Shown piece after piece: positions 1 through 10,130 of a stretch of DNA of 64,000 bases. The position numbers and the translations under genes are program-made. The notes beneath the pieces are model-generated. The model was not told where the DNA came from. It saw only the letters and a program-made list of their open reading frames with translations, and ran no database searches. The DNA is taken from contig BSBK01001161.1 of the NCBI GenBank assembly GCA_027943335.1, forward strand, positions 508,501 to 572,500, in the 5' to 3' direction. The stretch comes from Chamaecyparis obtusa (taxonomy: Eukaryota > Streptophyta > Pinopsida > Cupressales > Cupressaceae). Positions within the stretch are counted from its first letter, which is position 1. Each line of letters opens with the position of its first letter.

Positions 1-140
1 ATTAAATCAGAGCTTCAGCAACAAATCAAAATGTCAGTGCATATCAGCACCGAATCAACAACACATCCAAACAAAATCAGAAGTATCAATGCATATCAGC
101 ACAAGCTCAGCAACAAATCAGCAAGATCAGCACTAAGTCA
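1..140 (+). repeat. Short degenerate repeats
   Basis: The words CATATCAGCAC, CAGCAACAAATCA and AAATCAG recur at irregular spacing, giving a low-complexity tract at the window edge. It has no recognisable function. Confidence 0.4.
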
Positions 141-1955
141 AAGAAGAAAACACAAAAATCCATAAAAATTGGATAAATCAAAGGAGCAAATTATCAACAA
201 AGCAAAAATCAAGAGAAAAACATTCATCCTCTGGTGAAAACTTGGCAATTCAAGCGCCTTGGACAAGTACCATGGTGAAAACCTGGCAAACAGGCGCCAT
301 GTGTAGTGCCCCCCCTAATTCCTTTCTGCAGTTAGGGGCTTCCTTTCTATCACCTCTTATCCAACATGTCCTCCATCCCCTTTTGTCTCTCACTTCCTTC
401 ATTTTCCATTGGATCTTGATGACAAAAATAGAGACTATCAGATGTACATGCTTTTGGGCACCTCCTTGGCATCCATTGCAGCTTTCAGCTACATATCCTC
501 TATCCAATCCTTTCATCCTAGCTTCCATCCTTCCTCATCCTCTTGTTGGCATATCTTCCGTCCAAGCATACACCATGCCTTTAAAACACATGAACTATCT
601 TAAACAGGGGGCATCCTCTTCCTTGGTGACGTATTCCTTGGAGGCTATCCAAATCCGAATCTTCCATCTCCCAAAATCCTCAGCAATTTCTCTATCCAAA
701 TCCAAACCAACCACCATCCAATCCTTCCAGCACTCCTCTATCTTAATCCATCAGCAGTTCCTCCAGCATCCTCTATCTTGACCCACTAGCAAACTAACTC
801 AGCATCCCATATCCTTTATCAGAATCCAACATCCACCATCCACAGTAGAAAGCAGATTCACCATCTTTTGCACCAAAATCTAGAGCTCCAAATCCACAAG
901 CATTATCGTGTTCCAGCCCTTTGAGTTGTTTCCATCCCTTATCCTAAATTAGAAATCATCCTCTTTTTGGCACAACGTGTTGTCTTAAAGAAATCAAAAC
1001 CTTGTCCTTGCATAGCCTTATCATCTCGAGCAAGAGATTGGCTTGTATTGACAAGAATCCAGTTGACCGAAGATCATCAGTCTATCCTAGGTTGACGCAA
1101 TCCTATCACTGATCCTCCATTGGGAAAATAGCAGCTCATTTTGTTGACACTTGGTAATCTTCCACCAGCTTTCCATCTTCCACCAGCTTTTCATCCTCCA
1201 AGCAGCTTTTCCATCTTCAAAATCCTCTAGCAGTTCCACCATCCAATCTCCCAGAATCTTCCTCCATCCAAATCTTCTAGCAGTTCCATCCTCCCCATCC
1301 TCAGCATTTTCCTCCATCTTTCCAACACCTAGTATCTTCTCTTGTCATTGGTATCTAGCTATAGGCTAACCTCATTGCAATCCAATGCCATTCATCCCTA
1401 TCCACACCTTGCTAGCAATCTTCCCAACCTATCCATATCTTCTAGCTAGCCAACACCCAAGATCAAGCCAACCGATGAAATCGCATCCTTCGTCTTGTAG
1501 CAGGCCTTGATCTCAATTCAATCATCATCATTGGGATATGTTCTTCCCAATTCCGTGTCATTTCAGGACGCATCATCCACTGCCAGTTCATCTTGGCCTT
1601 CCAACCTAGCTAGGGCACCATCTTGCATATCTTTGAAGTTGTCAGCTTCATCCCCAGGTTCTTTGTATATCCTATTATTGAGTCTTGTACCATAGCGTCA
1701 ATCGTGTCTCCACCTAAGCTCATTTGTACATTTTTGTCTTTAGGACCCATCCTTTGTCTTAGTCCTTGTCCGTCTTGCAGCAGCATTTGATCAGGAATAT
1801 CTTGTCCCATCCCCAGCCTCAGAAAACTTTTAGTCTCACTCGGGCCTTGTGCTTCAGCAACATCAATTGTCGACTTATCCTTGCTCATCCTGATTATTCC
1901 TTGAACTTCATCTTTTTCCAGCTAACAACTACACTTATTCTCTCACCAACCCATG

Positions 1956-2039
1956 GGTCCTTGAGGATATATCGTTCCTCCTGTCCGACCTAATCTTCCA
2001 TCCTGGTCCTTGAGGATATATCGTTCCTCCTGTCCGACC
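1956..2039 (+). repeat. Tandem duplication, 35-base unit
   Basis: An exact 35-base word starting GGTCCTTGAGG and ending TGTCCGACC occurs at 1956-1990 and again at 2005-2039, separated by 14 bases. This is a recent local duplication inside the K interior. Confidence 0.85.
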
Positions 2040-2599
2040 AATCTTCCCACCATCAATCAAACCTAATCTCTCTCCTTGGCAAAGGATGTCTTTTTGGAGT
2101 TATCATTTTGATCTTGGATTTTTGTCCTTTGGGTCTTGTTAATCTTTTTGGCTTCTCATTATCCCACCAGGGTCACCACGATTTATTATATCACGGTGTG
2201 CTGCATGTGTGGATAATCTGGGGCAAGGTCTTTTGATCTTTCGCTGCTGCCTGTGAGTCAGTTGTGTGTTTGTGGTTCCTTCAACATCGGTTTCGCCATG
2301 TCGCCTCTGCACTTCATGTGTGATGTTGGGGCAACCCTGTGTGTTTGTTTAGCGTCAGTCCTCATCAGTCCTCTGCGACGTTGTTGACAGGCCTCGTGAT
2401 CCCAGTATCTTTGGCAGGTCTCTAACATAGCTATATTAAATCTAGGTTGTGCACTCCCATTTGCACTTGGAGCTATCTGGTCCCTTGCATTTATCATATA
2501 GATTAATCTTGCATCTTTGCATATCGCTGCATCTTGCATCTTGCATTTCCATCTCATCTTGCATATCATCCATATTTGTTCTTAGAAGTGAGGTTATTT

Positions 2600-2770
2600 A
2601 TCTCCCCTTTCTTCCTAGGCCCTTCCTTCCTCGTCCCGCAGGGCACTCTTTGTCCCAGGGCGTAATCCCTCTTTTTCCTTGTCCCACTGGGTGCATCTTC
2701 CATGATTTTGTCCCACCGGGGCATGTATCCTCTTTCTTCTAGTCCACCCGGGCGTCATACCCTCTTCTTC
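2600..2770 (+). repeat. Degenerate GTCCC...GGG repeats upstream of the K LTR
   Basis: Four or five imperfect copies of a roughly 40-base unit are present, each with GTCCCA or TCCACC, then GGGC, then CCTCTT. They lie just 5' of the polypurine tract in the 3' untranslated part of K. Confidence 0.5.
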
Positions 2771-2835
2771 TGATTCTAGCCTTGGCATCTTATTTTCTTG
2801 TCTTTGACGCCATGCCACTTGCGGCATCGCATCAA

Positions 2836-2847
2836 CGAGGGGAAAAA
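2836..2847 (+). other. Polypurine tract of element K
   Basis: CGAGGGGAAAAA abuts the TGTAGA start of the LTR. A purine run immediately 5' of an LTR is the plus-strand primer of LTR retrotransposons. It fixes the element as + strand and the following repeat as its 3' LTR. Confidence 0.8.
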
Positions 2848-4201
2848 TGTAGACACCAAAAAATCCTTCAGAAAATAAATTATTTTTGTTTTCTGAAAAT
2901 CCTTGATGACATCATCATTTATTAATTAATTAATTATTTAATTAATTAATTTATTTTTATGGCATTAAATCCCTCTCTCTTAATTAAAAATCTTTAATTA
3001 AGGAATCTAGCCTAAAAATGTCATTTGGACATTATCCCTAATTTATTAATTATTTAATTAATAAATTGACCAAAAAAACTTCAAAAATAAATTAATTTAT
3101 TTTTAATTTATTTTTTATCCCAAAGTTGGCCAAAATTCTAAAGAGCACTAAACTCTTCTAGAAAGTCCTAGACCTTCCTCTAAATGGGTCAAATCCCTAA
3201 TCTAGTCCCTTCAAACCCTAAGCCTAGATATTTAATATTTATTAAATTTACCTTTAATAAATATCTAAATCTCACCAAAAGCCACTTGCCCATCCCTTTC
3301 TCCTAATCCTAATCCTAATCCCCTTTCTAATCTTGTCACATTCCATTAGCAAAAGGTTTACCAAAACTTATGCTAACCTCCTCTTAGTCCTCCTCCTTAG
3401 TCAACAAAGATGGCCACCTCTTGGCCACCTCTTGCAAATGCATTTAAGGATGCATTTAAGCCTTCCTTATCTTTCTTACATGCATTCATTATGCATTTAA
3501 GACCTTCTTATCCCTTCCTTGCCACCTCTTGGCCTTGGGCACATTTACCAAATTTTGCACATGCCCTCCAACTTTCAACTCAATCCTCCCTTGACACTTG
3601 TCAGGACACTTGTCCTTGACTCAACCCTAACCTTAGCCCTAACTCTGACTCATCCTTTTAACCCAAGACCTTCCCTTTTCCTATAAATAGCCTCACTTCT
3701 TTGAGAAAATGATCCTCTCTCATCTTTCAACTCTCAAACTCAATTGCAAAGTTATAATGCCATTTTCATTCTAGCATAAGCATAAACTCATCATTTTAGA
3801 TCATTTTCAAGCTTAAATCACATCTAAATTAGCTTTATTGGATTAACATAGATTCATTTCTTGTTTTAATCTTAGTTCATCTTTTAGCTTTGCATATTTG
3901 TGTGTTCTTGAGGCCTTTGCGGCAAAATAGGTTCCTCATACCTATTTTGTGTCATTTTGGGTCTTCATCAACCTCAAATCATCCTATTTTGCATGCTCCA
4001 AGTTCTTGAGTTTGCACACCCACATCCATTTATATCCAAGCATATCAAATGGTGCATGGGCGCATCCGTTTTAGGCTTAAACTGAGGTGGCTTTGATTTT
4101 ATTTTGTTTACCATTAAATTTGATTTGACTATATGCTATGACGTTTGTTTGTCTTTGGCTTTCAAAATAGGTTTAGGTGCACGCTCAAATCTTAGTCTAC
4201 A
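2848..4201 (+). repeat. 3' LTR of element K
   Basis: The repeat begins TGTAGACACC and ends TAGTCTACA, so TGTAGA and TCTACA form a six-base terminal inverted repeat with TG...CA ends. It contains an AT-rich TTAATTAATTAA block near its start, a TATA box and a U5-like tail. Directly after the last base the antisense coding frame of element G begins, which places the insertion point at 4201/4202. The partner 5' LTR is outside the window, so neither the target duplication nor LTR identity can be checked. Confidence 0.8.
3682..3689 (+). promoter_or_regulatory. TATA box of the K LTR
   Basis: TATAAATA sits in a GC-richer context about 830 bases into the LTR, followed about 30 bases later by a CT-rich start-like stretch. 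This is the expected U3 promoter position. It is a motif call only. Confidence 0.5.
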
Positions 4202-6479
4202 GTAGAATCTGAAGTACTTACTGCTGAAAAACTCAAATTTGAACAAGGTACAGAAGACTGCAACTCAGTGGAAGGAGGTTGAAGCTTGGTAGATGAAGTG
4301 GTAGCCACTTCTGTCATTGATAAATTGAGCTGTGCTAGTGATGATTGGGCATTTGATGTATCTGAGGGAGTTGTTACAATCACACTTGAAGTTTTCTCTG
4401 AGCTAGATGTAGCAATTTTTACTGGAGACTGGGCAAGTGAGGCAATTACCTCTGTAGCTATCTGAACTGGATCATCTTCCTCAACATTCTCCTCAGCTTC
4501 CTCGGTAGCTTCTGTCCCTGCTTCCTCTGTCACAACATTATCAATCTAAACTATTTCTTCTTCTTCTTCTTCTTCATCACTGTCATCTTCAATATCTTTG
4601 ATTATCACAGTTTCAGTACTCAGTTTGTGAAGATGATAGATGTTTTTCCAAGTAGAATTTTCACTCTTCACAACCGACTCTATATCTTTGATCAAAACTA
4701 AACAACTGTTGAATTTTAGTGTCATCTTGCACTCATTTTCTATCAATGCCTTATTTATTTCATCATCTTTCAAACTTGGCATTAACTGTCTTAAGGTTTG
4801 AGCATATATGTCCTTGACAGTTTGCCTTGCATTAGACCATCTCATCTTTACTTTACCCAATAGAACACCTAGAATTTGAGAAGCCATATCATCAGGTGAG
4901 TACTTCCATTTTCCCATTTTCTCAATGAAAGCATCTTCTATTTCCTATTGCTCTGCCTTTGATTTAATTTCATATTCGAGAGATTTGAAATTTGCAATTC
5001 CAGATCCTTCTCTCAAATCCTTAATCTTTTGTTCAAATGAGGGAGGAGGCCTTTTGAGTACTATATCATCATTGATTTTACCTGCCTTGCCCCTTGATCT
5101 TCTCCTTGTGAATACTGTAGTGGATTCCTCAGGTTTCTTGGTGATAGTTACCTTTCCTTTCTTCTTTACAGGCATTTGTTCTTCTTTATTCTCATCCTTT
5201 TCTTCTTCTTCTTCTACAATATCTTCTTCTATGCCGTTAGTTAACATTAGAGGTGTGCTAGATTGCATCTTGGCCATCCTCTTTCTGCCTTTGTTAACCG
5301 CCTATGGAAGTTTTATGCTTACCTCAATTCTTATCTTAGCTTCATCATATGTTCCAAAGTATGGAGCCTTTGGATCAACAGGTTGATTTACTAGGGCTTT
5401 GATTATATCCTTTGTTTCATCAATGTCTACCTCATAAGGAAGAGGTTTCACCCATACAATCCTGGGCCTTACTACCTGAATGTATACTCTATCACAATCA
5501 ACCATGAAACAAATATCATCTTTATAATCTTCCACCAGTTTTAGTGGAATTCAAAATCTGTTATTCATCTTCTACTTAAAGATTCAAAATAGTTATCCAT
5601 TATGGTTGTAAAATTCTCACCCATTTTTGCAATATACTCATTTATCTGATAAAGAATAGGTACATCCTTTCTCCACTTTACTGTGCCTTTTGATGGGAAA
5701 AATTTTTAACCATAGAAAAATAAACAAACCAATAGTGAGCCAAACTTACATGGATTATTCTTTGAGGTTTGGATGCTCTCCATGTTCTTGTTGAATTGTT
5801 TCAACAAAAGATCTGCTAGGTCAAATGACAGATTGTTCTTCACAATTTTATAGGCTAGGTCAACTGCTTCACACGAAACACTATTCTGCCGACTTGACCT
5901 GTATATCTTCTGTGCTATTTCATATGTGCCAAATTTTAGTTCTACATCAGTAATACTGTTAATTTTCATACCTCTACCATCCCATTTGGCTAGGGTTTTC
6001 TTTTCCAACTCTACCTGACCTAGGGTTTTTGTAGATTTAGCCTGGGCAAGCATGGGAAGACCAGTGATTTGGTGAATCATCTTCTTTGTTATTTCCACTA
6101 GTTTCTCAAGCCAAATATTACCTTCATGTACTTGACTCATAATATATCTTATCCATTTTATCTGGAAACCCCAAGGCAAGTGGGTGATATGTGTTAAACC
6201 CTTTTCCTCCAAATGTTTATGTCCCGGTTTGAGAACACCATCAACACACAGTTCATCACGAACAACATCTATCTCTAGGGTTCCAAGTTCTTGAATTCTA
6301 ACTTTAAAATGATTGCGAATGTCATTTACGAGAAGTACCTTTGGAGGAATTTGAGACTGAGCTCCACTCAGATCTAGAGTTTCTGCAACCGTGGGCACAA
6401 GTTTGAAATCCAGTGCTTTCCATTCTCCATGAACTAACATTTTTGAACCTTTATTTACTTTGGTGCTGGATGAAGCCAT
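4202..6479 (-). pseudogene. Element G ORF2, unrecognised large protein (truncated)
   Basis: I do not recognise this protein. It begins MASSSTKVNKGS, and the first 250 codons form a mixed helical domain including LVNDIRNHFKV and KFGSLLVCLFFYG. After a frameshift near 5577 the frame continues as a charged tail. That tail has acidic runs, a basic nuclear-signal-like cluster (VKKKGK and RRRSRGK, about residues 440-470), a second acidic run (DDSDEEEEEEE) and a Ser/Thr-rich end. In-frame stops lie at 5706 (TAA), 5302, 4945 and 4546 (all TAG). It has no RT, integrase or protease motif, signal peptide or membrane segment. About 760 codons survive before element K interrupts it. It may be an envelope-position or captured ORF; that is inference. 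Confidence 0.55.
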
Positions 6480-6852
6480 GGTAGGACAGTAGAAAAATTT
6501 TTGCTTTAAAATTTTGCTTCGAATCGCTGGATCGCACTAGAAATTTCTCTGCTCAAAATGCTGATATTCGCGGTAAAGAATGAACTTGATTTCATGTTTT
6601 TTGTTAAAACTTTGTCATTAATGCTCCATAGGAATTAGGGTATTGAATTCGACAGACTGTCATCCACTTTGTATTAAATGCTTGGTGAAGATTTCACAAC
6701 TTGGAGAACATATGAATTCATACTTCTCCAACCTTACTCGATAACCAAATGAAATTAGGTTACTCCCGACCTTGCTCAGTGGTAACTGATACTGACCTTC
6801 TTGTGATCTTGTTGTATCTTGCATACTAATTTGGATGTTTCTTCCTTTTAGT
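6480..6852 (-). other. Spacer between ORF1 and ORF2 of element G
   Basis: No reading frame or motif is recognised here. It separates the stop of the CCHC protein from the ATG of ORF2 on the minus strand. Confidence 0.4.
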
Positions 6853-8115
6853 TCAGGAACTGTTTTGGAATATGTCTATGAAGATACAGTTCCAGTGCCT
6901 TCTTGGAGACTAGTTAGAGTTCATAGAGCCACTCCCTTCATGAGTGACTACATTACTTGGAATGGTTTGCCTAGTAGGTTTAGGAATCCACTGCTGTCTC
7001 ATCTACTTCCTAATGCTATTTTGTTTTTCTTTCTTTTCATCTTCAACTTTGGCTAAATTCATGAAGTTTTTAGCTATGTGACCAAGCTTAGTGCAATTAT
7101 AACATCTTATGGTAGAATCCCTTTTTCTCAAGTGGTACCTTACATAATTCATGCCAATGTGTCCATATTCTTCATAGTAATGACATCTACACCAAGTGTT
7201 GTAATCCCAACCAAACATTGCTTTAATAATTTGTTCCGTTGGATTGGGTGTTTTAATTTTGCATTCTGATGCCTTATGACCTTGTTTGCTACATTTGTGA
7301 CATTTGCCTTCAAATCTTGGTTTCTCCTTGCATTCATTTTCTTTATGACCAAGCTTATTGCAATTGTAGCATTTTCCATTGAATTTTTCTTTTCCATTGC
7401 TCCAACATTTATTTGAAGTATGACCAATTTTACCACAGTGATTACAGGTAGGTTTCTGATTCTTTTGAGTACCTTATTTGGAGGATTCACCTTCCTCTTT
7501 GTATCCAAGTCCTACTTTTCCTTTTTGCCTATGAAGGTTTCATTCATACACCTGATTCATATCTTTTTGAGATTTCAACATTCTCTCATTGATTTGCCTT
7601 TCAGCATCTAGGTCACTCATCACTCTTAAATTGATTTGTTTTTCAAATCGCAGCTCCTCTCTTATATTTTCATTTTCTGATCTCAGAGTAAAGATTTCTT
7701 CATTTGCATTAGAGATTTGATCAATAAGGTTTTCTAGCTGAAGAGTTTTATTCTAGATTTCATTGTTCTTTCCATCTATTTCATCTTTCATCTTGTTTCT
7801 TTGTTCCAAGACTTCATAGAATCTTGTTGACTGAATTTCGTATTCTCTTTTCAATTTTCTCACTTCTTCTTGCAGAGATCCACTCTTTTCTAGAAGCTCT
7901 TTGATTGCATTGTTAGCTTCATCTAAGCTGCTTGAAGGGAAAAAGTCTTCAATCTTTTCTTCAACATACTGGTGGTCATTAATTTTATTTGTAAGTTCCT
8001 TCCTTCTTTTTAGGGAAAGGGAAAGATGCTCTCTTGCTTCTTTCAATTGAGTTATGGCCATTTCCAGATCTAGCTTTTCATTCTCAATTACTTTGTTAAG
8101 TCTGAATATCTCCAT
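6853..8115 (-). pseudogene. Element G ORF1, coiled-coil protein with five CCHC knuckles (gag-like)
   Basis: One frame runs from the ATG at 8115, only about 50 bases past the primer site, for 421 codons. Residues 1-180 are rich in E, K, L and N with heptad spacing (for example EEVRKLKREYEIQSTRFYEV), predicting a coiled coil. Residues about 215-370 carry five retroviral-type zinc knuckles. The first three are intact (CNHCGKIGHTSNKC, CYNCNKLGHKENEC, CHKCSKQGHKASEC). The fourth has lost two cysteines to tyrosine and the fifth ends in F instead of C. This matches the C-terminal half of a copia gag, a nucleocapsid that binds RNA. The usual N-terminal gag domain is absent. Internal stops occur at 7753, 7540, 7474, 7003 and 6910. 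Confidence 0.7.
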
Positions 8116-8166
8116 TGTCCTGAATCTTTTCTCAAGCTATCAAAATTTATTCTGAGAACCACGGAG

Positions 8167-8179
8167 CTCTGATACCAAT
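8167..8179 (-). other. Primer-binding site of element G (tRNA-Met type)
   Basis: On the minus strand the LTR end CCAACA is followed by ATTGGTATCAGAGCTC. TGGTATCAGAGC is the standard complement of the plant initiator tRNA-Met 3' end. It fixes the minus orientation of G. Confidence 0.85.
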
Positions 8180-8205
8180 TGTTGGAAATATTCAAGACTA
8201 TCTAG

Positions 8206-8236
8206 GTTACTGAGAGGGGAGGGGTGAATTAGTAAC
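8206..8236. other. U5 hairpin, element G LTR
   Basis: GTTACTGA and TTAGTAAC flank a G-rich loop, 26 bases inside the LTR end next to the primer site. The same structure with different stem bases occurs in the LTRs of A, B and D. Confidence 0.7.
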
Positions 8237-9069
8237 TTCAAAACTTTTAACAGATTTAGATCTTAATAATATTGGATTGATAATCTGACTACATGCATGA
8301 GTAATAGAAAGAATAAAACATTCATAACACTTTGAACACAGAGATTTGGTGACCCAGAAACCTTCCAAGTAGAAAGTAAAATTGGGGTGGGGATGATACC
8401 CACAAAACTTCAATACTATAGTATAAAGTTTGCCGGTTAAGGCTTACAATGATCACTTCTGATGATCTACCCTGTTAGGAGAAATAAGGACTGTGAGGTC
8501 CACCTTGTTAGAGGATTTACAAACATACAATGAAGTATGCACTCGGTTAAGAGATTTTACAAAGACTGTTAAGTCTACCCAGTTAAAGGATTTCAAGTTG
8601 ATTCACCTTTTAGGATGACACAATAGATCTCTTACTTGCAACTGTACTTGCTAATTGAGATTCTCTGATGTAGTGATCACCTTCTATGATGGATAGATCT
8701 TTGCTGCTTCTTATACTGTTGTAGCCCTTTGTAATTCACTTATCTCTTCCTTTCTCTCTTTTTCATAGTTCGCTATTTTTCACCTTTTTGATATGATATA
8801 AAACATTGTTTATATATATATCAATCCGAAACAATTACAAAATAATTACAAAGTCAGCTCTTAAACAAGTTAACACAAACATTACTGAGTCGGCCCAAAT
8901 ATAGTGACTCAATTACTGCAAACTAACTCGGTGATTTTCTGATACTCGGCATCCACTGCATTACTCAGCATCATCATGCACTTGGTAGAAGTGGAGGCAC
9001 AGTCCATACTAACCACTTGGTTGTAGTTTCAAACATGGTATATACTAGAGACTTGGTAGATATAGTGTC

Positions 9070-9196
9070 ACTCGGTAAACATTGTCTTGCTTGGTAAGCA
9101 TTGTCCTGCTCGATAAGCACTATTCTGCTTGGTAAGTACTATTCTGATCAGTAAGTACTATTCTACTTGGTAAGCACTATTCTACTCGGTAAGCAC
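9070..9196 (+). repeat. 19-base tandem array, about 7 units
   Basis: Units of 19 bases read ACTCGGTAAGCACTATTCT with variation (GCTTGGTAAG..., GATCAGTAAG...). Seven consecutive copies are seen, with substitutions but a constant period. The array lies inside or at the end of the G LTR. Confidence 0.85.
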
Positions 9197-9200
9197 TCAG

Positions 9201-10130
9201 AGTCTGAATAAGTGTTATCACTGATGAAAATCATACTTAATGCCAATAGCAAAGTATGATAACAAACAAATATCACAATCAACACATAACACAAGAGATT
9301 TAACGTGGAAACCCTATAAAGGAAAAAACCACCTGGGATCGACAACCCAAAATTGTTCACTCTTCTAAAGTGAGGTCGGTTAAGACCCAACGCTGTTAAT
9401 GGTTTACAAACACACTGTCAGGTATGACCTTGTTAGAGGATTTTAGACTAGAAGTTATCATCCAACCAACATTCACTATGGGGTTGATAGGATAACAATG
9501 TTCATTCTATGAATGATACATCATAAGACTATCAGAGTCCACTCGGTTAAGAGAATTTGACTGTATACAATGGATAAATATGTAATAGTAAATGACCTAC
9601 CTCAATACAACTTCAATCGTAGGTTACAGATCAATATTCAGTCCTAGCAAATCCTTCTGATCAATATTTCACTTCAGATTCAATACTATATCAACTTACT
9701 ATCTATCGATAATTGCTCTTTGTAGCTCAATAATTGTTTTGCAGCTCAGTTTGTATTTAACCAGTATGATCAGAATGCATGAAAATCTTGTTGATGCAAT
9801 ATTCCTACAGTTTCTACTTCTTTCAGCATCTCCCATAATGAAATTCTAGTCTCTTATATAGATAGGTAAATCATTTTCTTCTCCACCATCAGATTTTTCT
9901 GCTTAACCACATTCATAGATTTTGCCACTTCAAACTTTCTCAGCTGACGTGTCATTAGCATGTTTCAATCTACTCCATTGGATCTTAATTTAATTTTTTT
10001 AGCCATTGATCTTCATAAAAAACATTATCTGTTATCACTAAAATTGAGGTACTTTATAGCTCATCAATCTTATCGGGAAAACTAATCATTTAGTTCATTA
10101 TGTTCCACTCGGTTAATACTATGATCGATA
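9201..10130 (-). repeat. Second LTR-like stretch beside the G LTR (interrupted by element A)
   Basis: It contains an AACACAAGAGATTTAACGTGGAAACCC context and repeated GTTAGAGGA and GGTTAAGAG words as in the copia LTRs, plus a CTTATATAG motif near 9855, but no primer site at its left edge. It appears to resume after element A at 16762. It could be a tandem LTR or a partial LTR of a related element. Confidence 0.4.
10126..10130 (+). repeat. Target-site duplication of element A, left copy
   Basis: CGATA lies directly before the left LTR; the right copy reads TGATA at 16762-16766. The single difference is C to T at a CpG, as expected from cytosine deamination after insertion. Confidence 0.65.

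Larger units (their letters stand above)
1..2847 (+). mobile_element. Element K, 3' part of the internal region (non-coding)
   Basis: This is a C+T-rich stretch with many short CATC, CTTCC and CAGC words and stops in all frames; I recognise no retroelement protein in it. It is assigned to an LTR element because it ends in a purine tract directly abutting an LTR that begins TGTAGA. The 5' LTR and any gag-pol lie outside the window. Short open stretches, such as one near 242-781, have simple-sequence composition and no domain motifs, so I do not call them genes. It may be the long 3' untranslated region of an autonomous gypsy element or the body of a non-autonomous one. Confidence 0.6.
8180..9200 (-). 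repeat. LTR of element G (5' LTR; outer end uncertain)
   Basis: The U5 end at 8180 is fixed by the primer site. The sequence resembles the LTRs of A, B and D. It has a U5 hairpin with a G-run, the GTGGG...CCCAC hairpin near 8385-8405, repeated TGTTAG(A/G)GGA-like words near 8470-8600, and an AT-rich TATATATATA stretch (minus-strand TATA candidate) at 8811-8825. The outer boundary is not clear because the sequence passes into a tandem array and then into a second LTR-like stretch. Confidence 0.6.
4202..10130 (-). mobile_element. Element G, copia-like with two ORFs and no visible pol (5' part)
   Basis: Read on the minus strand, the order is LTR, tRNA-Met-type primer site, a coiled-coil/CCHC protein gene (ORF1), then a large gene of unknown function (ORF2) cut off by element K at 4202. 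The gag N-terminal domain, protease, integrase and RT are not seen between the primer site and 4202. G is therefore either an internally deleted copia element or a non-autonomous family with its own gene content. The LTR side continues past element A at 16762. Confidence 0.55.

Noticed and set aside
242..781. 179-codon open frame near the left edge
   Set aside because: Composition is simple (H, P, S, L from CATC and CTTCC words), with overlapping open frames on both strands and no motif. It lies in the 3' interior of K, where coding is not expected.
9070..9196. CRISPR-like array
   Set aside because: Units are contiguous 19-base tandem copies without unique spacers, in a plant-type retroelement.
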